From: an uncultured Porphyromonadaceae bacterium
GTDB taxonomy: Bacteria; Bacteroidota; Bacteroidia; Bacteroidales; CAMTPD01
Reading direction: 5' to 3'
Assembly: GCA_947074265.1 (NCBI GenBank)
Contig: CAMTPD010000077.1
Location: 1-6,768, forward strand
Length of the DNA: 6,768 nt
The first letter of the stretch is position 1; each line of letters begins with the position of its first letter. The translations under genes and the position numbers were made by a program. The notes under the pieces are model-generated. The model saw nothing but the letters and a program-made list of their open reading frames with translations, made no database searches and had not been told where the DNA came from. Positions 1 to 6,768 of the stretch are shown here, in pieces.

Positions 1-47
1 TATAGTAAGAACAGTTGCTTTTTGTAAGTTGTTTGTTTCGGGTATAT

Positions 48-83
48 AAAAAAAGCGGATCTTCCGATTGGAAGACCCGCTTT
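48..83 (-). terminator. Intrinsic terminator of the secA unit
   Basis: Positions 70-83 and 52-65 form a 14-bp stem with a 4-base loop (66-69). In the minus-strand transcript the stem is followed by a run of U (complement of the A run 48-54, three of which close the stem). The single non-Watson-Crick position (59/76) is G-U in the minus-strand RNA but A-C in the plus-strand RNA, so the hairpin is complete only for transcription coming out of secA. It starts 38 bases after the secA stop codon and closes the three-gene unit. Confidence 0.9.
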
Positions 84-121
84 GGTATGAAGATGTTTGT
101 TTTTACTTCTCGAAGAAAGGT

Positions 122-3100
122 TTACAAACCTTGTCCGTGGCAGTTTTTGTATTTCTTGCCGCTACCACATGGGCAAAGGTCGTTGCGTCCTGCATGTTTT
201 TCAGCTTTTACCGGCTCTTGTTTTTGTGGTTGAGCTTCGCCTTGTGCGTTAAGTTCATCCTTTTGAGTACGGTATTTGCTGTAATCTTGATGCTCTTCTA
301 CAGCTTCGGTAACTGGAATTGCTTGTTGCGGTTCGCTTGCTACTTCTTCTGCTTGTTGTGCGTCTTGAGCAGGTTGTTCTTCACGTACCGGAATTTGACC
401 TCTTGTAAGAATTGCAACAGCTTTGCGGTTCATTGTTTCTACCATGTTCTTGAACAAGCTAAATGATTCAAGTTTGTAGATCAACAATGGATCTTTGTTT
501 TCGTAGCTTGCATTTTGTACCGAATGACGCAATTCGTCCATTTCACGAAGGTGTTCTTTCCATGATTCGTCGATCGTGTGTAGAACTACAGACTTCTGGA
601 ATGACTTAACGATCTCTTTTGATTTCGTTTCGTATGCTGCTTTCAAGTTACATGATACGTTGTACATACGCTTGCCGTCTGTTACCGGTACAAGGATGTT
701 TTCGTACATCGCTCCTTGGTGTTCGAATACTTGTTGGATTACCGGATTCGCTACCTCAGTCATACGTTTCATACGGCGTTTGTATGTTTCGTTTGTAACT
801 TCGAATAGTTTGTCGGTAAGTGCGTTTGCTTTCATAGAAAGGAATTCTTCTTTCGTAACAGGACATTCTTCTGCGAATACCTTGTATACGTCCATCTTGA
901 ATCCTTCATAATCTTGCATGTCGTGATGTGTTTCTACAACAGCTTTTGCTGTGTCGTACATCATATTAAGTACGTCTAGTCCGATACGTTCTCCCATTAG
1001 GGCGTGGCGGCGACGTGTATAAACTACTTCACGTTGAGAGTTCATGATATCATCGTACTCCAACAAACGTTTACGGATACCGAAGTTGTTTTCTTCTACT
1101 TTCTTCTGTGCTCTTTCTACCGATTTGCTAAGCATGTTGTGTTCCAATACTTCGCCTTCTTCAAAGCCTAGTTTGTCCATCAATGCCGCAATCTTATCCG
1201 ATGCGAACAAACGCATCAAGTCGTCTTCAAGCGAGATGTAGAATACAGAAGAACCCGGGTCTCCCTGACGTCCTGCACGACCACGCAACTGGCGGTCTAC
1301 ACGACGCGATTCGTGACGCTCTGTACCGATGATGGCAAGACCACCTGCGTCTTTTACTTCTTTCGGAAGCTTGATGTCGGTACCACGACCTGCCATATTG
1401 GTTGCGATGGTTACCGCGCCCGGCTTACCTGCCAATGCTACGACTTCTGCTTCACGTTGGTGAAGTTTCGCATTCAATACGTTGTGTGGAATTTTGCGTA
1501 GTGTAAGCATACGACCGATAAGCTCAGAGATTTCTACCGAAGTAGTACCTACAAGTACCGGACGGCCTGCTGCTACCAAACGATCTACCTCTTCGATAAC
1601 GGCTGCGTACTTTTCACGTTTTGTTTTGTAAATACGGTCGTTAAGGTCTTTACGTTGGATAGGACGGTTGGTTGGGATTACCACTACGTCTAGTTTATAG
1701 ATGTCCCAGAACTCTCCGGCTTCTGTTTCTGCTGTACCTGTCATACCCGAAAGTTTGTGGTACATACGGAAATAGTTCTGAAGTGTTACTGTTGCAAATG
1801 TTTGTGTTGCTGCTTCTACCGTAACGCGTTCTTTTGCTTCGATCGCTTGGTGAAGACCGTCTGAATAACGACGACCGTCCATGATACGACCGGTTTGCTC
1901 GTCAACGATCATTACCTTGTTGTTCATTACTACATACTCATCGTCTTTTTCGAATAGAGTATACGCTTTCAACAATTGGTTTACAGTGTGTACGCGTTCT
2001 GACTTAACAGCGTAGTTTGCAAGTAGTGCATCTTTTTTCGCTGCCTTTTCTTCGTCTGTCAAACCTTCGTTTTCTAGTTCTGAAAGTTGACCTGCGATAT
2101 CAGGAAGTACGAAGAAGTGAGCGTCGTCAGACTTACCTGTAAGCAAGTCGATACCTTTATCTGTTAGCTCGATACTGTTGTTTTTCTCGTCGATTACGTA
2201 GAAAAGATCATCGGTAACAAGGTGCATGTTGCGCATGTTTTCAGCCATGTAAGTAGACTCTGTCTTCAACATGGTTGCTTTGATACCTGGTTCGCTCAAG
2301 AACTTGATCAATGGTTTGTTCTTTGGATTACCTTTGAACGTACGGAACAATAACAAAGCACCTTCTTCTTTCTCTTTCGAATCTGAAGAGTTTAGTTTTG
2401 CTTTTGCTTCGGTAAGTAGTTTTTGGCAAAGTGCTTTTTGTGCGTTTACCACAACTTCTACGTTAGGGCAGAACATTTCATACATTTGATCGTCGCCTTT
2501 TGGAACCGGACCAGAGATGATAAGTGGTGTACGTGCGTCGTCGATCAATACAGAGTCGACCTCATCGACAATGGTATAGTTGTGTTTGCGTTGTACAAGA
2601 TCGGCCGGACTTGTTGCCATGTTGTCGCGCAAGTAGTCGAAACCGAATTCGTTGTTTGTACCGAATGTAATGTCGGCGTTGTATGCTTTGCGACGTGCGT
2701 CTGAGTTTGGTTGGTGTTTGTCGATACAGTCTACAGATAAACCGTGGAACATGTAAAGAGGACCCATCCATTCCGAGTCACGTTTTGATAGGTAATCATT
2801 TACGGTTACAACGTGTACACCGTTGCGAGTAAGTGCGTTCAAGAATACCGGTAGGGTAGCCACAAGAGTTTTACCTTCACCGGTTGCCATTTCTGCAATT
2901 TTACCTTTGTGTAGTACGGTACCACCGATAAGCTGTACATCGTAGTGTACCATGTCCCAAGTTACTTGGTTACCACCGGCTGTCCATGTGTTTTTGAAAA
3001 TAGCGTCGTCGCCGTCGATGGTTACGAAATCGTAACGTGTTGCAAGTTCGCGGTCAAAGTCTGTTGCTTTTACACGAATCTCAGGGTTTTGAGAAAGACG

Positions 3101-3457
3101 ACGTGCTGTATCTTTTACGATGGCAAATACTTCTGGTAGTACATTGTCAAGTACAACCTCCATCTTGTCGGTGATTTCTTTTTCGATCTTGTCGATCTCT
3201 GCCCAACGTTCTTCACGCTCGTGTAGTTCAAGTTCTTCGATGCCTTCACGAAGTGATGCGATTTTTGCTCGCTCGTCTGTTACGTAGTCTTGAATTTCTT
3301 GTTTGATTTCATCGATGCGTTGACGGATTTGGTCGTGAGAAAGTGACTCTAACGATGGATAGATTGCTTTAATCTTTTCTAGATACGGTTCAATTTCTTT
3401 TAGGTCGCGCTGTGACTTGTTGCCAAACAGCTTCATCATGAATTCGGTAAATCCCAT
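122..3457 (-). CDS. secA: Protein translocase ATPase subunit SecA
   Basis: SecA is the cytoplasmic motor ATPase that pushes unfolded preproteins through SecYEG. The 1111-residue product carries Walker A ATGEGKT (191-197), Walker B DEVD (298-301) with the following DDARTPLI segment, the NBD2 motif NMAGRGTD (687-694), arginine-finger motif [13 protein letters not shown] (723-733), and the helical wing/scaffold with [12 protein letters not shown] (798-809). A Gln/Glu-rich linker (about 1024-1086) leads to the C-terminal zinc motif [14 protein letters not shown] (C1095, C1097, C1106, H1107), which in other SecAs binds SecB or ribosomes. E. coli SecA has 901 residues; the extra length lies in an acidic coiled-coil-like insert (about 62-100), a second insert before the Q/Walker A region (about 123-168) and an enlarged preprotein-crosslinking domain (within about 336-480). 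Such long SecAs are usual in Bacteroidota. The ATG is supported by the N-terminal MGFxEFxxKLFGNKSxRD block. It is last in the unit, followed by a terminator. Confidence 0.98.
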   Translation of the reverse strand: MGFTEFMMKLFGNKSQRDLKEIEPYLEKIKAIYPSLESLSHDQIRQRIDEIKQEIQDYVTDERAKIASLREGIEELELHEREERWAEIDKIEKEITDKMEVVLDNVLPEVFAIVKDTARRLSQNPEIRVKATDFDRELATRYDFVTIDGDDAIFKNTWTAGGNQVTWDMVHYDVQLIGGTVLHKGKIAEMATGEGKTLVATLPVFLNALTRNGVHVVTVNDYLSKRDSEWMGPLYMFHGLSVDCIDKHQPNSDARRKAYNADITFGTNNEFGFDYLRDNMATSPADLVQRKHNYTIVDEVDSVLIDDARTPLIISGPVPKGDDQMYEMFCPNVEVVVNAQKALCQKLLTEAKAKLNSSDSKEKEEGALLLFRTFKGNPKNKPLIKFLSEPGIKATMLKTESTYMAENMRNMHLVTDDLFYVIDEKNNSIELTDKGIDLLTGKSDDAHFFVLPDIAGQLSELENEGLTDEEKAAKKDALLANYAVKSERVHTVNQLLKAYTLFEKDDEYVVMNNKVMIVDEQTGRIMDGRRYSDGLHQAIEAKERVTVEAATQTFATVTLQNYFRMYHKLSGMTGTAETEAGEFWDIYKLDVVVIPTNRPIQRKDLNDRIYKTKREKYAAVIEEVDRLVAAGRPVLVGTTSVEISELIGRMLTLRKIPHNVLNAKLHQREAEVVALAGKPGAVTIATNMAGRGTDIKLPKEVKDAGGLAIIGTERHESRRVDRQLRGRAGRQGDPGSSVFYISLEDDLMRLFASDKIAALMDKLGFEEGEVLEHNMLSKSVERAQKKVEENNFGIRKRLLEYDDIMNSQREVVYTRRRHALMGERIGLDVLNMMYDTAKAVVETHHDMQDYEGFKMDVYKVFAEECPVTKEEFLSMKANALTDKLFEVTNETYKRRMKRMTEVANPVIQQVFEHQGAMYENILVPVTDGKRMYNVSCNLKAAYETKSKEIVKSFQKSVVLHTIDESWKEHLREMDELRHSVQNASYENKDPLLIYKLESFSLFKNMVETMNRKAVAILTRGQIPVREEQPAQDAQQAEEVASEPQQAIPVTEAVEEHQDYSKYRTQKDELNAQGEAQPQKQEPVKAEKHAGRNDLCPCGSGKKYKNCHGQGL

Positions 3458-3477
3458 TGTATGTTGTTTTATTTTTT
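3458..3477 (-). promoter_or_regulatory. A-rich secA leader without Shine-Dalgarno
   Basis: The 20 bases before the secA ATG on the minus strand are almost all A (AAAAAATAAAACAACATACA) and contain no GGAGG-like element. This is the usual Bacteroidota initiation context, where unstructured A-rich leaders take the place of a Shine-Dalgarno sequence, and it supports the chosen start. Confidence 0.6.
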
Positions 3478-3493
3478 GCGTAATGAAATGAAT

Positions 3494-3563
3494 CAGGTAA
3501 CAAATAAGCTAGTGCTATTTTTTTTAAATTATTAATGCGTCGAGTCATCGTGTTTGTTACCTG
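3494..3563. repeat. 11-bp perfect inverted repeat between the phosphatase-like gene and secA
   Basis: CAGGTAACAAA (3494-3504) is repeated in inverted form as TTTGTTACCTG (3553-3563), with 48 bases between the arms. In the minus-strand mRNA the first arm contains the TAA stop of the phosphatase-like gene (3557-3559), and the second arm ends 36 bases before the secA ATG. The second arm has no U run after it, so it does not look like an intrinsic terminator. It could be a long-loop hairpin linking translation of the upstream gene to secA expression, or a protein-binding site. No good TAnnTTTG promoter was found in this gap, so secA may depend on read-through. Confidence 0.6.
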
Positions 3564-5143
3564 TAATTAGAAACTTCTCGAAGCGGTAGTTTTTTGCAAG
3601 CGTTTGGGGCGCGAATACGAAGTATATGTGTAACCGTAGGTGCTACTTCTGTTGCCTTAATTTCTCGGCGGGTTTGTTCTGCTTTGATGCCCGAACCAAG
3701 AAGTACCAAAGGTGTTGGTACGGCATAGTTCTTAACAATATTATTGGCTTTGTTAAATTCTTCGTAGTTGATGCGCCATCCCGGTTGCAACTCTACAAGC
3801 AGGTCGCCACGTTTCAGATGGTGTGTGCCGTTAAGCATGTTGGCACTCATCTGATTCCAGTCGCCGTTTTGAAGTTCGTAGCTTGTTACAACTTGTTGGA
3901 TTCCGGTAAACTGCTGCACAAAGTCTGCGGCCTTACGTTGTAGATCGGCAAGGTTTAGTTTTTTGTCTTCTGCAAGTTTACGATTCAGGAAGATCTGATT
4001 GTCGTTGAATTCTTTTACCCAATCACCTTGGCCATATGTAGCCATAAGGTACATGTTTAGCAATGCTTTGCAGCGTTTTGGGTGGAATTCGCCCGCTCCG
4101 TTGGCAATGCTTTGTGTCGGGTCTTCTTCGGTATGATAATAACCGTTGCCGGTAAATACGACCAATGTATTGGCAAGACCTACGCTTTTGTCGATTGCAT
4201 CGAGTAGCGACTCAATGTTTTGATCGAGTTTGCGATAGGTATCTTGTATTTCAATCGAATAGTCTTTATCTAATGCCTTGCGATAGTTACCTGCATAATA
4301 GGTTACGGCAAGGTAATCGGGACAAGTTCGTTTGCCTAGTCCGCCGAATTCGAGAAAACGCTTGGCCAAAGTTGTGACTTCATCGTTGACAAGAGCAGAC
4401 GTTTTGTAATTCAAAAAGCGATTGGCAATTTTTGAATTGAAGCTATACTTGAAAGGCGTTTCTGTTGCGCTGTAACAAAAGGCATTGTATTGCTCGAGCG
4501 GAAGTGCCGGTGTCCAAGTCATGGTTTCGGCACGTGTAGCAAGCGATTCGTTGCTATTGTTGTATTTCTCTACGTACCAAGGTACGTTTTTATAATATGT
4601 TGTTGTTGCCCATTTCCCTTTGTAATCATCAATCCAGAAGGCGCCGTTTGCAGCATGACCGGCCGAAATAATGGCACTGATGGCATTCGGTGCAATTGCA
4701 TATACATCGCTATTGCCTCGGGATGCAACTTTAAGCTCATCTCCAATTGTTGATGAAAGTAGATTCTTTGGGGAAAGGTTTTCTGATGTGAAGTTTCCTA
4801 GGTATTCCGGATCGTTTAGAGCTGAAACGTCTTTCTTTTTCTCAATGTCGTACCACTGAGCTGTGGTAATTCCATTGTAGTTAGGATTGGAACCGGTAAA
4901 CAATGTTGCCATTGTGCTACCCTCGTTTAGGTTTGAGAATTCAAACAAAACGTTATCGTAAACCAAACCCTCGTTAAACAAGCGTTTAAAGCCTCTTTGT
5001 CCGAAATAACTTTGGAAGTATTGAATGTAGTCTCCTCGCAATTGATCTACAGTGATGCAGACAACAAGTTTGGGAGCTTTTTGCTGAGCTTCCAAATTTG
5101 TTATGGCCAGTACGGCTATAAGCGAGGTTAGTATTCGTTTCAT
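3557..5143 (-). CDS. Exported alkaline-phosphatase-fold protein, probable pseudoenzyme
   Basis: The 528-residue product is about the length of PafA-type alkaline phosphatases (546 residues in Elizabethkingia PafA). It opens with a signal peptide (MKRILTSLIAVLAITNLEA, likely cleaved after A19), so it should be periplasmic or surface-exposed. Family landmarks are clear: VDQLRGDY (32-39), LFTGSNPNYNGI (81-92), WYD (97-99), AGHAANGAFWIDDYKG (161-176), the LDQNIESLLDAID helix (306-318), PGW (454-456), TPLVLLGSGI (477-486) and the C-terminal RAPNAC block (511-516). Yet there is no DxxGHxxG motif and no DHG motif. Aligned on PafA, only D33 of the active site remains; the nucleophile Thr is E74 and the zinc ligands are N286, A290, N333, G334 and N467. 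The reading frame is intact, so this looks like a retained non-catalytic protein. I chose the ATG at 5143 because it starts the signal peptide and overlaps the lnb stop; an in-frame ATG 17 codons upstream, at 5194, would place 17 polar residues before the signal peptide. Confidence 0.85.
   Translation of the reverse strand: MKRILTSLIAVLAITNLEAQQKAPKLVVCITVDQLRGDYIQYFQSYFGQRGFKRLFNEGLVYDNVLFEFSNLNEGSTMATLFTGSNPNYNGITTAQWYDIEKKKDVSALNDPEYLGNFTSENLSPKNLLSSTIGDELKVASRGNSDVYAIAPNAISAIISAGHAANGAFWIDDYKGKWATTTYYKNVPWYVEKYNNSNESLATRAETMTWTPALPLEQYNAFCYSATETPFKYSFNSKIANRFLNYKTSALVNDEVTTLAKRFLEFGGLGKRTCPDYLAVTYYAGNYRKALDKDYSIEIQDTYRKLDQNIESLLDAIDKSVGLANTLVVFTGNGYYHTEEDPTQSIANGAGEFHPKRCKALLNMYLMATYGQGDWVKEFNDNQIFLNRKLAEDKKLNLADLQRKAADFVQQFTGIQQVVTSYELQNGDWNQMSANMLNGTHHLKRGDLLVELQPGWRINYEEFNKANNIVKNYAVPTPLVLLGSGIKAEQTRREIKATEVAPTVTHILRIRAPNACKKLPLREVSNYR
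5140..5143 (-). promoter_or_regulatory. ATGA stop/start overlap (translational coupling)
   Basis: On the minus strand ATGA holds the start codon of the phosphatase-like gene (5143-5141) and the TGA stop of lnb (5142-5140). Such a 4-base overlap usually means translation of the second gene is coupled to the first, so the two proteins are probably made in related amounts. It also decides the start of the downstream gene. Confidence 0.8.
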
Positions 5144-6327
5144 TTTCGTTTGTTTCTTAGATAGTATATAATATTGCTTCCCGATCTGCTCCAAAGTGTA
5201 AGGATAAGTGGGATAAAGGCTATATTAAAATGCTGTGGTATCCATTTCATGCAAAGCAAAAAGATACTTAGCGCGGCAAAGTTAATAAAATGATAGAAAA
5301 TCACACCTTTTTCAGCTCTTTTTACCCAGATTAATGGTATTATCAATAAATGTAAAGGTTGAAGCCAGCATAGATTCCAGTTGGGAGACATGCATGGATG
5401 TTCTGATATAAAGGTTAGAAACACTAATATGCAGCCACTTATCCCTGCAATTGTAAAGAGGATTGTATCGAAAATACGGGCTGGTATTTGTTTCTTGAAT
5501 TTTAACTGAGTAAATGATATTAACAAACACAAGATAAAAATCAAGGTGCATGCTGTATTGGGTGAAAAAATAGTTAGAGCAGAGACTTCCTCTTCGTACG
5601 GAACCGCTTCTGTTAGCATTACTGTTTCTTTTACCAAGGGGATTTGTATCGAGTCTTTTTGAATGATTGCTCCTGCAAAAGCTGCTTCTAATTTTGCCGG
5701 TAGAAACATCTCTTCCATGGCTGAGGCTTCTCTGTCTGAACTTGCACCAAGAGCAAGATCTGTTCCAAATGTGCCCCATGTATCTGGTTTGGTGCATTGA
5801 TTGGTCAACTGTCTGAATGTATACAAATGTGACGGTTGGGGATAGATAATCTTTCCGTTGATGTTTTTGGTTATAATGTCTCGCGGCTTAGTGGCGCAAT
5901 TGTCGAAAAAGAAGTTGTAACGATATACTCGATTCTCCGGTTGCATGTTGATCAATAATGCATCCCATATTTTGTTTTTTTCAATTGAATCGAGGTTGAT
6001 GATTTGTTCGGTTACGGCCACCCCTTTCATTTGGTATTCAATCATAAAGTCGGGAAAGTTTGCCGCACCTATTTGGTAGTCGGTTTCTCCTTTGGCAAAG
6101 CGGTAGGCAAAGAAAGGTTGATTGAACGAGAAAAGTCCGTAGTTGAAAACGACATCTATGTTTTTAGTTGGATCTTGCACACGTATAGCGGTGTGGCCAA
6201 ACTGAGCGTAGAGCTCTTCTTGCCACGGTGAGGTTGTTATCAAGCTGATTTGTGCGGAGTTGTCGAGAGGCAACGCCTTGAATGAAATCATTAGAAGCAG
6301 GATAAGAGTAGTTAGTTTAGATCTCAT
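5140..6327 (-). CDS. lnb: Lipoprotein N-acyltransferase Lnb (DUF4105 domain plus five membrane helices)
   Basis: The 395-residue product has an N-terminal signal/anchor sequence (about 1-25), a periplasmic DUF4105/Lnb_N domain (about 26-245) and five predicted membrane helices (about 258-274, 284-306, 316-334, 341-360, 366-380). The domain shows FGHTAIRV (43-50, H45) and FDNCATKPRD (141-150, C144), the probable His-Cys pair of a permuted papain/NlpC-like fold, plus FNYGLFSFN (61-69) and DLALG (190-194). This layout matches Lnb of Bacteroides, reported to N-acylate the diacylated N-terminal cysteine of lipoproteins in place of E. coli Lnt (BT_4364 in B. thetaiotaomicron, from memory). By analogy it acts at the periplasmic face of the inner membrane, after Lgt and LspA. 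It is the first gene of the unit, directly behind a promoter, and overlaps the next gene by 4 bp. The family call is firm; the acyltransferase function is by homology only. Confidence 0.85.
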   Translation of the reverse strand: MRSKLTTLILLLMISFKALPLDNSAQISLITTSPWQEELYAQFGHTAIRVQDPTKNIDVVFNYGLFSFNQPFFAYRFAKGETDYQIGAANFPDFMIEYQMKGVAVTEQIINLDSIEKNKIWDALLINMQPENRVYRYNFFFDNCATKPRDIITKNINGKIIYPQPSHLYTFRQLTNQCTKPDTWGTFGTDLALGASSDREASAMEEMFLPAKLEAAFAGAIIQKDSIQIPLVKETVMLTEAVPYEEEVSALTIFSPNTACTLIFILCLLISFTQLKFKKQIPARIFDTILFTIAGISGCILVFLTFISEHPCMSPNWNLCWLQPLHLLIIPLIWVKRAEKGVIFYHFINFAALSIFLLCMKWIPQHFNIAFIPLILTLWSRSGSNIIYYLRNKRK

Positions 6328-6369
6328 ATATTATAATAGATGTGTTGTCGTATTTATGAATAGATGCGA

Positions 6370-6401
6370 CAAATGTATATATATGTACTGAATTAATGAA
6401 A
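6370..6401 (-). promoter_or_regulatory. Bacteroidota-type promoter for the lnb unit
   Basis: On the minus strand TACATTTG (6377-6370) matches the Bacteroidota -7 box TAnnTTTG exactly. Twenty bases upstream stands TTTC (6401-6398), three of four bases of the -33 TTTG box, at the normal spacing. The predicted transcription start is near 6363-6365, giving a leader of about 36-38 bases before the lnb ATG, AT-rich near the start and without a Shine-Dalgarno sequence. No other exact TAnnTTTG was found on this strand in the flanking 441 bp. Confidence 0.6.
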
Positions 6402-6768
6402 TCTGTTTTCAATCTTTCTTAAATACGTGATAAAACAGTTGAGTTGTTGGTTTTGTTTACGTGGGTTTTGAGGTTAATTAAATATTTTAGTTTGTTGATT
6501 GTAAGTGTTTTGTCTTAATTATTTTGATGTCTGTTTTGCGGTAAGTTGCAGGTAGTTAGCGTGATAGGTTGTTTTTGCCTTTTGAGGCTAAAAAAGGTTT
6601 CAATAAGGAATTTTGATGTCTGTAAGCAGTTTTGAAGGTAATGTGTTGATTTACAATGGTGGTTGAGACGTGTTAAATCCCCTTATTTTGTAAGAAAAAA
6701 CAGAGTTCAGCGTAACGGGTAGGAGGAGGGTGCTCGGTGTGGGATTTGTTTGGTAGTTTTGTAATTGG
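6402..6768. other. Gene-free region upstream of the lnb promoter
   Basis: I see no supportable coding region on either strand from the promoter to the window edge. The stretch is AT-rich near the promoter and becomes G/T-rich and C-poor on the plus strand toward the right end. It contains a 14-bp direct repeat (6521-6534 and 6610-6623) and a small imperfect hairpin (6572-6594) with no U run. The final 96 bases are open in one minus-strand frame with a stop at 6673-6675, but show nothing recognisable. It is probably untranslated sequence between two transcription units. Confidence 0.5.
6521..6623. repeat. 14-bp direct repeat pair
   Basis: ATTTTGATGTCTGT occurs at 6521-6534 and again at 6610-6623, 89 bases apart. 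A shared 14-mer in about 440 bp is not expected by chance even with the AT bias. The two copies lie 120-250 bases upstream of the lnb promoter, so they could be regulator-binding sites or remains of a duplication. The flanks of the two copies differ, which argues against a recent tandem duplication. Confidence 0.5.

Noticed and set aside
68..466. Plus-strand open frames opposite secA, the phosphatase-like gene and lnb (for example 68-466).
   Set aside because: They lie antisense to strongly supported genes, have no recognisable domains and read as low-complexity Phe/Cys/Leu-rich shadows.
3497..3504. CTTATTTG on the minus strand as a possible secA promoter -7 box.
   Set aside because: It lacks the leading TA of TAnnTTTG, so it matches only the TTTG half.
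5144..5194. An in-frame upstream ATG at 5194 that would add 17 residues to the phosphatase-like protein.
   Set aside because: It would put polar residues in front of a clear signal peptide and overlap lnb by 55 bp; the ATG at 5143 fits the ATGA overlap and the signal peptide.
6572..6594. A small hairpin (GCCT/AGGC with T and A runs on either side) as a possible terminator.
   Set aside because: On both strands the sequence after the stem is A-rich rather than a U run, so it does not fit an intrinsic terminator.
6754..6761. TAGTTTTG on the plus strand, an exact TAnnTTTG box at the right edge.
   Set aside because: No TTTG box at the proper spacing upstream, and the G/T-rich background makes chance matches likely; no downstream gene is visible.
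6673..6768. A minus-strand reading frame open from the window edge for 31 codons, with two further stop-poor stretches in the same frame.
   Set aside because: No recognisable protein sequence; the C/A-rich composition of this strand lowers stop frequency and explains the open stretch. The C-terminal end of a gene entering from the right cannot be excluded.

Overview
The window reads as a Bacteroidota chromosome, most likely order Bacteroidales. The evidence is a very long SecA (1111 residues) with insertions and a C-terminal zinc motif, a lipoprotein N-acyltransferase (Lnb) of the type described in Bacteroides, A-rich leaders without Shine-Dalgarno sequences, and one good TAnnTTTG promoter. 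I cannot place it more finely; the SecA N-terminus looks closer to Parabacteroides-like relatives than to Bacteroides fragilis, but this is a weak impression from memory.

All three genes lie on the minus strand, so the unit is transcribed from right to left: lnb (6327-5140), then an alkaline-phosphatase-fold protein (5143-3557), then secA (3457-122). The first two overlap by 4 bp (ATGA), and secA follows after 99 bp. A promoter sits just upstream of lnb (6370-6401), and a strong intrinsic terminator lies 38 bp after secA (48-83), so the three genes probably form one transcription unit. The gap before secA holds an 11-bp inverted repeat whose left-hand RNA arm contains the stop codon of the middle gene. 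The 441 bp to the right of lnb contain no gene I can support, only the promoter, a 14-bp direct repeat and a strongly C-poor stretch.

The theme is export and maturation of envelope proteins. SecA drives proteins, including lipoprotein precursors, through SecYEG, and Lnb adds the N-acyl chain to the lipoprotein N-terminal cysteine. The middle gene is the surprise. It has a signal peptide and the whole PafA-type phosphatase fold, but by my motif alignment the nucleophile, five of the six aspartate/histidine zinc ligands and the three phosphate-binding residues are all replaced. It appears to be an intact, exported pseudophosphatase, translationally coupled to Lnb and placed directly before secA. 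This is the best candidate here for an undescribed system: a non-catalytic accessory factor for lipoprotein acylation or export.
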